From: Haliclystus octoradiatus
Lineage: Eukaryota > Cnidaria > Staurozoa > Stauromedusae > Haliclystidae
NCBI GenBank assembly: GCA_916610825.1
Contig: OU744449.1
Location: forward strand, 26,271,732-26,335,731
Reading direction: 5' to 3'
Length of the DNA: 64,000 nucleotides
The position numbers and the translations under genes were made by a program. Below the pieces are notes generated by a model. It had not been told where the DNA came from, made no database searches, and worked only from the letters and a program-made list of their open reading frames with translations. Shown here piece by piece: positions 46,001-56,221 of this stretch (its first letter is position 1; each line of letters starts with the position of its first letter).

Positions 46001-49000
46001 CGATTTTTTGAAGTCTAGACTTGGTTATTTTTCCATAGTGGGCTCTCTTGTCATTCCGGCATGAGTTCCGACTTTCGAAGGAGCACTATTTCTGAAATAT
46101 GGTACTTTCAAAATTAAATATCTCCGCTTATAAGAGTCCAAATCAAAAAATTATTGCCGCCATTCCTATTTATTGTGCATGGGCTACTTGATTCCGGAAT
46201 AAAATTTTTTGGTGTCATGTGCACTTTAATAGGGTTAAGGCTGTCAGAGGAAAAGAGGATAAACCGGTTCATAAAGTATTCATGAACTTTCTGTGACTGT
46301 AGCATTTAAATTCTGAACAATTTTGACTTTTGACCGTTATAGAAGGTGATGGATAATAATTATGCCATTAGGAGTTAGATTTGCACAGCTTCAATGTCTT
46401 ATACATACACACAAACATATACCTGGTGGTTATAGCAATCTAAGAACTCTTTTGCCAATCTTTCATACATATTTACTGTCATGGGAACGTTTTGTTTTCT
46501 AGCTGCATGAATTGTCCATTTGATAGCTAAATGTTGACGTCGATTTGCTGTGAGTGGAGTTGGTACCTATGATAAATTTAATATTTGTATAAAATTTTGA
46601 ATTTCTTGTCAGGCAGCTGATAGTCCAGTCAATGTTTAATATAATAAAAAGTTTCTTTAAATAACATTTTATAACACAAGATAGTGATATAAAATACAAG
46701 TAATTGTGGACAACATTTTAGATATATTCATGATATCCATCATTAGGTCAAAAAAAAGGAAATTACTTACAACTATATATATAGTACTAAAAACTTAGTA
46801 TATTCTACTCCTTCTATTAATTCTATAAAAGAAGTTTTGTATAGATTGGATCCGTCTGAGTGTTGAGGATCTGTCTTCTCTCCGAATCGCAAGCATTTCA
46901 TTCACAACAATCAAACCGAATTTCTTATTTCCTCACAACGGAAAATAGATGTTCTGAGACACTCACAGTTTTATCATGTATTTTTACGTGTCTCTCGACA
47001 GCCAAGCTTGATGATGATGATGGATATTATGAATATATCCTAAACGTTGTCCACAACTACTTGCAGTTTTTTATTGCTTTAAGTTGTCATATAATATCTA
47101 AGATAGCTCAAAAGGCCTTACCTATCACAAATTGCAACAAAAGATATCTTTATCTAAAAAAATGAGCAGAAAGGCCTGCTCTATAACGTACTAAAAGTTT
47201 ATAAAAATCCAAGCATTATATTTACCCGAATTTTAAACTGTTCTATTTCAAAGGCTTGAAAATATAAGGTTGGCACTTAAATTCAAATAAACACGTTAAC
47301 ACAACTAGAAAGTCTACACAAAACATCAGAAAAAATCCACTGTGATTCAATAGCAGCAATAAGTTGACAATTGCAAAATAAAATGCACAGCTTTGCATTC
47401 AATTGAACCACATAGAATGAATCTCATAAATGAAATTGGAGTTAGTGGTGTGTTAAATTCTATATTGACAGGACTACTATCAAATTCTTGACGTTTTCAT
47501 AAACAGTTATAGATAATTAATGCTTACCGGAAAATTTTTTCCACCTTTATGCATTGTTTGTATGCCAACAATCGGTTTGGCATTTTCGATAGCTTTGTGA
47601 AAAATTGCCAAAGGATTAATTTCTATAGATGTTGGATCTTTCGATGTTTCTCGTCTGATAAATTAAAATAACAGAAATGAAAGGATTCAGCCTCGTCAAA
47701 GCCAAAGTACAGAATTACATATTAGCTAATCAAGTGTCAATGAGATCCCAGGGAGCAGGGTCGAAAACCAAGCAGCAGGGAAGGCAGTGAAAAAAGGTAA
47801 TGTTTCAATTCAATTTTCTAAATTGGTCTTGCATCATATATTGGCATATAATGGTGAATAATTAGGCCTACATCAAGAATCAACAGCTTTTGAACGAATC
47901 ACAAAGAAATTGTACAGAAGTTCCTTATACTAGTTTGTAACTCAATGTATCATGTTGTTTATATGTCTTTAAAAACACTATTATCTATCTACGATGAATA
48001 AATAATTAGTTTTGGGATGCAATGCAAGAGAAAAATTTAATTTTCACAATAAAACCCTGAACAATTAGTAGGCCTATTAACTTATAATTTGTGATACAGC
48101 ATTAAATTTGATTGAAAAGCAATTGCACTATCTAGGAATTTAAGAGCATTTCCTGCCAAACAAAATGCAAGGACAGGGAGGTCAGCTGCTCCATCTGCCC
48201 GTGGCTTTGGCGCCACTGTCACCCCTGTGAAAACAGTTAAGGTGTTCATGAACAGTTCATGAACAGTTCATGAACGTTAAATGGCCCCGAATGGGTCTAT
48301 ATATATATATAACTTATAACTTACATATAACTAGTAACTTATAAGTTATAACTTACATGTAACATATATAAAATAATAAAATAGTCTATATATATAGTCT
48401 ATATATACTGCTCAGTGTACGTGAAAAGTCGGGATTCCAGGATCTATGGTCCTGGAAGTCTGAACTTAACTGGCCAAAAATCAGGAGTTTGTAATTTTTG
48501 TAAAACAAATTTAGTAGAATTTTAATAGATGCATTCTGGTTTCAGAAAACTCTTCTGATTCTGAAGATCATGATCCAAATATTTTTATATTTTGAAATGA
48601 GCAATATGATTCATTCTGGATACGTTTATAAATCAGAAACACAAATTGGATAACGCCATTTAATTAATACTTACAATCGAAGCTGTCTTGTTTTAATCTC
48701 AATAAATGTCTGTAAACACAAGTAATACATATTTAGAAAGATAAGGTTGCAAAGTTTTGATTCTTAGAGTAAGCACGACTAGTTCAAATACTTATAGATA
48801 TTGATTTAATTTTGTTAGATTAGAAAACCTATATTCTACGTTAAACAATTGTGCCTAAGCTTAATGCTTAGATAAATTCTCCTCGCACTGAGATTCCATT
48901 TTTTTCATTCACATGCCAGAAACGAATATACAGTACAAGACTATAGAGCTGAGACAATTAAGTTGAACGAAATAATGTATAGTGAAATCTATATAGAGTA

Positions 49001-50564
49001 GTCAGGTAAAGGGTCTGACAAAAAATGGGATCCTGGGATCCTAGATGCCGGAAGGCTAGAGCAAATTCAGAAGAAAAATTGATAAATAGGTCAAACCTCA
49101 ACAAATAAATCAGAAGCAAATGTTGAAAATGTCGTAACATTCTGGAAGGCTAAACCTTTTGTCAGACACTGGTCAAGTATAAGATTGGAGGACAAGTCAT
49201 GTTTTATATACAGGATTGATTAAAATAGAAGAACGTTTTTCTCTTATATAATTGGAATGGCCACTGTAGATAGGTGGTCATTACACACAGGTGTTCATTA
49301 TGATTTGACTGTAGGTTAGGTATACCTTTTTTAAAATATTTCTTGATAATATTTTCTTGCCATCCCACATCATGCAGTTGACAAATTTACTAGAAAATAG
49401 ACAGAAAGATATATAATTTAGAGAATTTACGTGGTCTTTGTTGCTCTATTACTGCTTGATGTCATAAATAGGCTACAGAACTATTTATATTGATAATAAT
49501 CATACAAAATCAGACATTCATATTTGCTGCCAATAATTTCACGCCTTTGACGACTATCAAGCAATTTAATCTATGACAAATGGATCTACTTGTATTTTTA
49601 TAATATAATATAGAATTACCCCATTATCAGGGTCCGACAAAATTGGGGATTCTGGGATCCTAGATCCCGGAAGGCTAGAGAAAATCCAAACGAAAGTTTA
49701 TAATTTTCTGATTTATAGGCCAAACATCAACAAAAAATTCAGAAGAAAATTTAGAAAATGCTTTAAGATTCGGGAAGGCTAAATCTCTTGTCGGACACTG
49801 CACATTATTTTTCGAATTGGCTGTGAGTTAAACCATAAGAGAATAGTTTGAAGGCTGTGAATTATTATTGATATCTTACTTTACAAGTTCATCATGAAAT
49901 ATTGAGGTGCTGAAAAATGAATCTGAAGCTCTTGTTCTTTCAAATGTTTCAGCATCTTCAACAACTCTACGGAAAAGAAAAAAGAATAGCCTACAACTAC
50001 TTTATTTGTGGAACAACATATAATGTTTGCACGAAATAAACTGTTAATGTTTGTCTGTTTGATTGTTTGTTAATGTTTTTCTGTTTGTTTGTTTGTTTGT
50101 TTGTTAATGTTTATCTGTTTGTTTGTTTGTTAATATTTGTCCAAAATATACATCTGACTATGCTTTACAATTGGCAAAACAATAATCGGTTAACAATTGA
50201 CAGAATCACAATTGAAACATTTCTACATTATTGTAATATGTGAAAACTGTTTTAATTAGTCCTGCAGCCTATGCTAATATATAGAAAAATGTTTAGTGCA
50301 TTTCTCGAATTAAATAGGGAACAATTATATTTATGTGATTAAAGGACATTAATTATTCATAAATACATACACTTTATTCGAATGAGATGATAGTCCAGCA
50401 GTGCTACAACTTCTTGATGTAATTAGGCTCCTGTAAGACAACAAAACGATACAAATATAAGCATAAGAAATCCTGTTTTCAGCTCTTTCTTAGGAGATCT
50501 TACAACTACGGAATCAGAGCAATCTGCATCCAGAATTAAAATAAAGTCCCGGCAATTACGACAT
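43049..50564 (-). CDS. MRPS7: Mitochondrial small-subunit ribosomal protein uS7m, 8 exons, ~200 aa
   Basis: uS7m binds the 3' major domain of small-subunit rRNA in the head of the mitoribosome. Exons 5' to 3': 50560-50564 (5 nt, tentative), 50371-50430, 49880-49966, 49326-49389, 48675-48709, 47528-47654, 46423-46566, 43049-43129. Phases agree throughout. Family landmarks are KFVNCMMWDGKKILSRNIL, NPLAIFHKAIENAKPIVG, MHKGGKNF, RRQHLAIKWTIHAAR and the invariant end RKQELHKQAETNRAYANYRW-W. The first ~20 residues are Ser/Arg-rich without acidic residues, as in mitochondrial presequences. The protein is about 40 residues shorter than human MRPS7 (242 aa), mainly at the N-terminus. The ATG-TC first exon is supported only by phase and a GTAATT donor. 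Intron 7 (3.3 kb) holds two large DNA elements. Confidence 0.93.
43166..43913. mobile_element. Harbinger-like 748-bp element with TAA duplication, MRPS7 intron 7
   Basis: Left end AGCTAGGGCCAAATGGAAG and the complement of the right end (AGCTTGGGCCAATCGGACG) pair, and GAACATTTTTCACAGAACAT pairs with the matching inner right arm. TAA flanks both sides (43163-43165, 43914-43916). No transposase is encoded. Confidence 0.6.
43917..46225. mobile_element. 2.3-kb foldback element with ~1.05-kb inverted arms, TTAA-flanked
   Basis: The arms 43917-44962 and about 45179-46225 are near-identical inverted copies; matching positions sum to almost the same value from tip (AGTGCACATGACACC) to inner edge (GACGAAGGCTAA), so few indels have accumulated. 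The ~215-bp centre is unique. TTAA borders both ends (43913-43916 and 46226-46229), a piggyBac-type target, although the tips do not begin with the usual CCC. No protein is encoded; open frames across it are shadows. When MRPS7 is transcribed, intron 7 could form a kilobase-long hairpin. Confidence 0.85.
48222..48289. mobile_element. Half copy of the GTTCATGAAC MITE, MRPS7 intron 5
   Basis: One arm only: CCCCTGTGAAAACAG through AACGTTAAATGGCCCCGA, then it stops at a TATA-rich run (48298 on). The mirror arm is absent. Confidence 0.78.
49009..49171. mobile_element. hAT-like MITE, MRPS7 intron 4 (first copy)
   Basis: AAGGGTCTGACAAAAA to TTTTGTCAGACACTG. The 8-bp flanks GTCAGGTA (49001-49008) and GTCAAGTA (49172-49179) differ at one base. 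Confidence 0.78.
49215..49314 (+). mobile_element. Partial Tc1/mariner-like MITE, MRPS7 intron 4
   Basis: ATACAGGATTGATTAAAATA, TTGGAATGGCCACTGTAGA and a TATGATTTGACTGTA right end are recognisable; the left third is missing. Confidence 0.5.
49628..49800. mobile_element. hAT-like MITE, MRPS7 intron 3
   Basis: CAGGGTCCGACAAAATTGG to TCTTGTCGGACACTG, 173 bp. The flanks CCCATTAT (49620-49627) and CACATTAT (49801-49808) match at 7 of 8 positions. Confidence 0.82.
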
Positions 50565-51742
50565 GACAACGACTGCAAAATTTAGCAAAGCCAGAACGTC
50601 TTCATAACATGTTTCAAGACGTTAAAAATCAGAAGCATGGGTCGTAGTCAAAATGATGATGAATTATACTGTATTTCTGGCCCAGCAATGCCAGAAGTTA
50701 GTGATGGGTCCGATTCATCGATTAATCAAATAATCGATTATTTTTCGTGAATCGATTATGAAATTGAGAATCGATAAATCGTAATGAAAACTTTTTGTTT
50801 CTTTACGGTATAATTGTACAATATAATAGTTTATTATTTATATTGAAGTGTTCTGTTCTTTCTAAATGTAGATCTTTTTAGTTGAAAACATAGCTTCTTC
50901 GATATATTCCTTTCCAATTAAACATTCTTTGAATAGGTCATTTAATTGTTTGTTTACATCGCGAAGCATTGTAATTCAAATCCGTTAATTATTTGCCATG
51001 CCATTTGACAACATTGATATTGTCTATTGTTATCATGAAGAGGTCATCATCACCTTTCCAGCGTTATGATAAAAACATGTCTGAGAACATGTGGGGGTAA
51101 GGATAGTTATTTTAACTCAAATCATTCTGTTGTTCAATCACTCAAATTGTTCTTAATTCTTAACATAAACAAAGTTTATTTTGGAATAATTAATTTGATT
51201 CAATATTTGCATGTTATTCTATTTTTTTCAATAAAGAAAATGGCTTCGAAATATAGGCCTACTAGCGCTTTAGATGAAAAACAGAAACACTCGACTGAGA
51301 AAATACATATTGAAATACAAAATATTATACATAATAAAATTCTCACAAACATATTTGGAATGAATTCATTTTATTTATTTGATAGAGAAAACGCCATTGA
51401 TGTAATCCTTATCATGAACAATTTCCGAAGAAATAAAATACAAAAGTCGTAAGGGACACTATTATTACTATTTATCTACAGAACATTATCTTTCCGTCCG
51501 CGGAGAAGGTAAGCATCTGTTGCAACGCCCCTGCGTCTGCAGGTGAATATTTGCGATCACTGACCACCCCCGAGACCGAGACTGGCCGGTCTGTAAAGCA
51601 TGGCAGATTCACACCCGAGATGAACATTTTTCTCGCGATTGCCGCCCCTGAAGCTGCAGATTTCATCAAAAATTGCTACTAAAAATGAATTTGTTGTCAT
51701 TTCCTTGATACTTTTTGCCGAAATGATGGATTTTTGCGCCCC
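50565..51742. other. MRPS7 upstream region with a possible hAT terminus
   Basis: At 50702-50800, GTGATGGGTCCGATTCATCG and repeated ATCGATTA motifs resemble the sub-terminal region of some hAT transposons. No transposase follows. The + frame ending at 51452 (from MASKYRP at about 51240) and the minus frame 51472-51669, in a locally GC-richer patch, are not recognised. Confidence 0.35.
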
Positions 51743-51947
51743 TGTTGAGCTTCGAGTCTCAATCCAAATACTGTGTATGATAGATCATAGATAAAGACAC
51801 AGATAATACAAATGTTTCATAATAACTTTAAGATGTATATTCATATATAATCGCGTGTTCTTCGCACCGCATACTTCACATTCTAATTCTAGCATCAATG
51901 TCCTACATATTTAATTAAGAGGCTGAGAATCGAAATGAGGCACAACA
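51743..51947 (-). repeat. 3' LTR of the Ty3/gypsy element
   Basis: 205 bp, TGTTGAGC...GGCACAACA as written on the + strand, giving TGTTG...CAACA ends on either strand. By eye it is identical to the other LTR. CCCC precedes it here and follows the other LTR, a likely 4-bp duplication. Confidence 0.95.
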
Positions 51948-51962
51948 CTTGCCCCTTCTTCT
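51948..51962 (-). other. Polypurine tract
   Basis: AGAAGAAGGGGCAAG on the minus strand directly abuts the 3' LTR, where plus-strand synthesis is primed. Confidence 0.75.
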
Positions 51963-52070
51963 AAAGTAAATTAAAATTTAATAAATTGTCATATAAGTAA
52001 AGTCAATTAATAAGATATAAGAATTTAAATAAAACCTTCACGGTTAAACCAAGTTATTAAAACGGTTCCG

Positions 52071-55000
52071 TTAATGAGTAGTAGGATCTGATGGATCAAA
52101 ACGAGTTGGAGCTTTCACGATTCGTCCACTGCGTGTTCTTTGAGATGCATCTGAGACGGTTTGCTCACTTGTTCTTAACGGTGTAATCACTTGAGCACGT
52201 GCCCGTATTAAATTTCGACCTGATTCAGTGCACACCTCAACGCGGCGAGAAGTGGCTGATTGTACATGTCCACGAATAGGACTATTTATGTCATTAATAT
52301 TTCTAATCGCAACTCGCTCACCAACGTTTGGCTGAACAAGTGGAGCAATTTTTTTTGTTGAATCATGCGCTAATTTCATGACGGCTTTAGCGGTGCGCTG
52401 ATGACGTTCATTGATAATTTTATTTTCGATCATAGCTGGAATTGGAGTTATGGGTTTACGACCCATTAACGCATGTAATGGAGAAGTTCCTATTGTGCGA
52501 TGATAAGTAGTACGTAGTATATATAGCGCGCGTCTTAAACGATGTTTGTCATTTAAATGGTCCAAACGATGCCAACGACGCTTGAAAGTGCGATGGAATC
52601 GTTCTATCATACCGTTTGATTTTGCATAACGCGGTGCAGAATGTCGAATTCTAACACCCCATGATTTACAGAATGATTTGAAATCATCGGAAGTGAATTG
52701 TGGACCATTGTCACTCATGATTTCAAAAGTTGGGCCATGCATTGAAAAAATAGCCTCAAGCGCATCTATAATCTCAGAGGCCTTCTCTTTTCGCAAAGGA
52801 TATACTTCTGGAAAGCGGGATCCATAGTCCACCACAGACAAAAATGGTTTTCGATCAACGTGGAATATATCTGTGGCAATTGTGTGCCATGGAGGTAGAA
52901 TTGCTGATGGCTGAAGTTCAAGATCAGGAATTCTTTCTTGAAATTCTTTGCAGCTGTCACAATGATCTAAGGCAGACTTCACATCGCTTGACAATCCCGG
53001 CCACCAAACAGAACTTAGTTGGGCAAGTGTAGATTTAACACCGAGATGACTATCATGTGCTAGTTTCACAAGATTTTCACGTAATGATGATGGAATAACA
53101 ATTTGATTTCCTCTTAGAAGTATTCTCGGCTCATTTAATACAGTTAAATTGTGTCGTTCTTTAAAATAGCAATCAAGTGACTCAGGTAAACCTGACCAGT
53201 CATTTGTTTCAATGGAGTTAATGACACGAGACAATGCATTACTATGGGTGGTTTCTTTCGAAACGTCATCTAATGTTACAAATTGATGTTGTTGTATAAT
53301 GTTTTCATCGTCATCTTCATCATCATAAGTATTTATAGCTGCTATTTCATTAATTTCTTGTGTTGATAATAATAATGTACCTGCAGATTCCAAAGTGACA
53401 AACGCTACTTGGTTGTACTCTGCTTCTGTTAACTCAGGTGTACTGTCGTGTGCTGGTGACCGCGATAGAGTATCCGGTAATCGGTTCATCGGTTCTTTTG
53501 CCGGTTTATAAAGGATCTCGGATCCAAATGGTGCAAGACGTAGCATCATCCGCTGAAGTCGCGGTGGTATAGCATCTAACGGTTTAGTCCATATTGCTTC
53601 TAAAGGCTTATGATCAGTCCAAAATTCGCAAGTGCCGCCGATAATAAACTGTCGGAATCGATTTGCTCCGAACACTATTGCTAAAAATTCTCTTTCCATC
53701 TGTGAATATTTCTGCTCTGTAGTCGTGAGCGAGCGACTGGCCGTTAACACAGGTTTCCACTCATTATCGTGCAGCTGTAATAATACTGCACCTAAACCAT
53801 AAGGGCTTGCATCGGACAGAATTGCAGTTTCTGCATCTGGCGCATAAAACGACAAAGTTTTAGTTGCAGCACGACGTAAACATTCTTTGACAACAGTCCA
53901 AGCGTTATGAACAGCATCAACATTAAATTCGCCTTTCAAAATATCTCTAATTGCTTTGACGTGCGTAGATAAATCAGGCAGAAATTTCTGCATGTAATTA
54001 AGCATACCTAGAAGGCGCCGAGCCTCGGTTATGTTATTAGGTGGTGACATGTCTAACGCTTCAGTAATTTTAGATGTATCTGGGGATATTCCACTAGCAG
54101 ATATAGTATGCCCTAAATACATTAATTTATCCTGTGCTATTTTACATTTTGATTTATTTAGTTTAGCACCAATGGTTTTCAAACGAGCCATTACAATAGC
54201 TAATCGTTCGTCATGTTCTTTCCGGTCATTACCATACACTAATATGTCATCTATGTAGACACGACAGCCGGATAGATCCGATAAGTGATCTGACATTGTG
54301 CGTTGGAAAATCTCGGGTGCCGAACTGACACCGAACGGAAGTCGTAAATAACGATAATTACCGCGATGAGTGGCTATTGTAGTCAACTCAGATGACGCTT
54401 CGTCTAATTTTATTTGATTAAACCCTGATTCTAAATCGAGGGTAGAGAATATTGTTGCGCCATGTAAATTTGCGAAAAACGATTCCGCTGTAGGAATAAC
54501 AAATCGTTCACGACTAATGCACTCATTCAATTTTCTAAAATCGCCGCAAATTCGTGGCTTTCCGTTCTTTCTCCATGCAACTACGATAGGTGATAGCCAT
54601 TTAGTAGGGCCCGTCACTCGTTCAATAATTTTCATTTCTATCATTCTGTCTAGTTCCTCAGAAACAGGATTATGAAGCCTAAACGCTAATTTTCTGGCTC
54701 CTTGAATAACTGGACGACTATTATGTTTAATTGCGATTGTTGCAGCACCAATAGTTCCTAACGGCTCAACGGCATTTATTTCTACAGCAAACTCTGTAGG
54801 CAGCGATAAAGGCTGACCTCCGAGCTCTAAATAATCGTGATACGCTAACAACGGGCATTTTAAATTATCTATTGTCTTAGCCGCAACAGAAATAGATTTA
54901 TGCTGTGGTGTTGCAGACAATTTTATTGTACCTTGAGCTGTAACACGAATTGGTTTACTGTTCCAAGGCCTGACATGGGCATCTTTGAGGGAAATAAAAT

Positions 55001-55970
55001 CCTTGGAATCTTTTAAATATTCGTTAGGCACCATTGTACATGTCGAGCCAGGGTCAATAAGAAATTGTATTGGCTTACCTCTAGACCACAGCGTTACATA
55101 CGCCCTTTTGCCTGGCTTTGTAGAATCTACTGCAAATGAGCTGTCATCAGTGTCAGAACTGTCAGTGTGCAACGCAGCTGCTTGTGGCCTACGTTTGTTG
55201 TCCGATTTTCTGCCTTTTCTTTTGTCAATCCTTTTAGATTCTTTTTCAAATGATCTTTTATCTTTGCTACTCTTTGATCTGCATACAATTGCAAAATGAT
55301 TTTTACGATCACAATTCGTGCAGGTTTTTCCGTAAGCAGGGCATTGTCCGTATATATGCTGTCTACCGCAGTATTTACAATTGTCAGATGTCGTTGCGGC
55401 AGCCAAATCTGTCACAATAACTGGTTTTACAGTCTCGAATGTAGATATTAGTTTAGTACATTCTGCAATTGTCAGAGTATCTACATTCTGCTGCATGATA
55501 AGTCTTTTTGCGTCTGCAGAGTTTAGTCCTCGTATTAGTAAATCTCGTAATAATAACTCTCCCGTAAGCGTCGCATCCGTGTATCCAGTCTCCTCGTACA
55601 CAGAACGTAATGACTGTAGAAATTCGTGAATGGGTTGATCAGTCCCTTGTTTTAAATCTAATAACTTGCATCTATAACTGAGATGTCTCCTTTGTGGTTT
55701 TAACACAGTTTCCAATCCAGACAAAATGTTGTCTACTGTTTCGGGCGTGTCAGCCGTAAACGTGATATTTGTTTGTGCAAATTTTCTAAAATCTTCACCA
55801 GCCACGTTATATAAAATCGCGACTTGCTTTGCTGGAGTTTTCAGATCTAAATCAGTTGCAGCCATGTAAATATTGAACATAGACTTCCAATTTATGAATT
55901 TGTCATACGCATTGTGTTGTTTGGGGTTGAAAAATTCCGGTAGCTTTCCACGGAATTGTGCCATAATCAT
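52071..55970 (-). CDS. Gag-Pol polyprotein of a Ty3/gypsy retrotransposon, 1,299 aa
   Basis: One frame encodes, in order: a Gag-like region (about 1-195); two zinc knuckles at C198-C210 (CX2CX3HX4C, one residue shorter than usual) and C217-C230 (CX2CX4HX4C); a Lys/Arg-rich linker; an aspartic protease with LIDPGSTC at about 304-311; reverse transcriptase with YIDD at 572-575; RNase H (LSDASPYGLGAVLLQ, later TDHKPLEAI); and integrase with an HHCC zinc finger (HDSHLG, then CDSC) and the D, D, E catalytic set (ATDIFHVD, MSDNGPQFTS, GMIERFHRTFK). The tail has an RTRSGRIVKAPTRFDP-like motif common in such elements and no clear chromodomain. The protease has Pro where Ser or Thr is usual (D-S/T-G). 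There is no frameshift between gag and pol, so all products would come from one precursor. Confidence 0.95.
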   Translation of the reverse strand: MIMAQFRGKLPEFFNPKQHNAYDKFINWKSMFNIYMAATDLDLKTPAKQVAILYNVAGEDFRKFAQTNITFTADTPETVDNILSGLETVLKPQRRHLSYRCKLLDLKQGTDQPIHEFLQSLRSVYEETGYTDATLTGELLLRDLLIRGLNSADAKRLIMQQNVDTLTIAECTKLISTFETVKPVIVTDLAAATTSDNCKYCGRQHIYGQCPAYGKTCTNCDRKNHFAIVCRSKSSKDKRSFEKESKRIDKRKGRKSDNKRRPQAAALHTDSSDTDDSSFAVDSTKPGKRAYVTLWSRGKPIQFLIDPGSTCTMVPNEYLKDSKDFISLKDAHVRPWNSKPIRVTAQGTIKLSATPQHKSISVAAKTIDNLKCPLLAYHDYLELGGQPLSLPTEFAVEINAVEPLGTIGAATIAIKHNSRPVIQGARKLAFRLHNPVSEELDRMIEMKIIERVTGPTKWLSPIVVAWRKNGKPRICGDFRKLNECISRERFVIPTAESFFANLHGATIFSTLDLESGFNQIKLDEASSELTTIATHRGNYRYLRLPFGVSSAPEIFQRTMSDHLSDLSGCRVYIDDILVYGNDRKEHDERLAIVMARLKTIGAKLNKSKCKIAQDKLMYLGHTISASGISPDTSKITEALDMSPPNNITEARRLLGMLNYMQKFLPDLSTHVKAIRDILKGEFNVDAVHNAWTVVKECLRRAATKTLSFYAPDAETAILSDASPYGLGAVLLQLHDNEWKPVLTASRSLTTTEQKYSQMEREFLAIVFGANRFRQFIIGGTCEFWTDHKPLEAIWTKPLDAIPPRLQRMMLRLAPFGSEILYKPAKEPMNRLPDTLSRSPAHDSTPELTEAEYNQVAFVTLESAGTLLLSTQEINEIAAINTYDDEDDDENIIQQHQFVTLDDVSKETTHSNALSRVINSIETNDWSGLPESLDCYFKERHNLTVLNEPRILLRGNQIVIPSSLRENLVKLAHDSHLGVKSTLAQLSSVWWPGLSSDVKSALDHCDSCKEFQERIPDLELQPSAILPPWHTIATDIFHVDRKPFLSVVDYGSRFPEVYPLRKEKASEIIDALEAIFSMHGPTFEIMSDNGPQFTSDDFKSFCKSWGVRIRHSAPRYAKSNGMIERFHRTFKRRWHRLDHLNDKHRLRRALYILRTTYHRTIGTSPLHALMGRKPITPIPAMIENKIINERHQRTAKAVMKLAHDSTKKIAPLVQPNVGERVAIRNINDINSPIRGHVQSATSRRVEVCTESGRNLIRARAQVITPLRTSEQTVSDASQRTRSGRIVKAPTRFDPSDPTTH

Positions 55971-56000
55971 ACACAGTATAATAATACTTAAAAATATATC

Positions 56001-56016
56001 CTATCAGCTGCGCCAA
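56001..56016 (-). other. Candidate tRNA primer-binding site
   Basis: Immediately inside the 5' LTR the minus strand reads TTGGCGCAGCTGATAG. TGG at position 2 would pair with the CCA end of a tRNA primer; the tRNA species is not identified. Confidence 0.55.
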
Positions 56017-56221
56017 TGTTGAGCTTCGAGTCTCAATCCAAATACTGTGTATGATAGATCATAGATAAAGACACAGATAATACAAATGTTTCATAATAAC
56101 TTTAAGATGTATATTCATATATAATCGCGTGTTCTTCGCACCGCATACTTCACATTCTAATTCTAGCATCAATGTCCTACATATTTAATTAAGAGGCTGA
56201 GAATCGAAATGAGGCACAACA
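56017..56221 (-). repeat. 5' LTR of the Ty3/gypsy element
   Basis: Second 205-bp LTR, no difference from 51743-51947 seen. It should carry the promoter of the element. Confidence 0.95.

Larger units (their letters stand above)
51743..56221 (-). mobile_element. Intact-looking Ty3/gypsy LTR retrotransposon, 4,479 bp
   Basis: Two identical 205-bp LTRs, a primer-binding-site-like sequence, a polypurine tract and a single uninterrupted gag-pol frame are all present. Identical LTRs imply recent insertion. It lies between MRPS7 and DCXR and is not inside a recognised gene. Confidence 0.93.

Noticed and set aside
51240-51452. Possible small gene starting MASKYRP
   Set aside because: Low-complexity Ile/Asn/Lys-rich sequence with no family match; preceded by AATAAAG rather than a promoter or a good acceptor.
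54985-55629. + strand frames opposite the Ty3/gypsy ORF
   Set aside because: Antisense shadows of a long, domain-supported coding frame.
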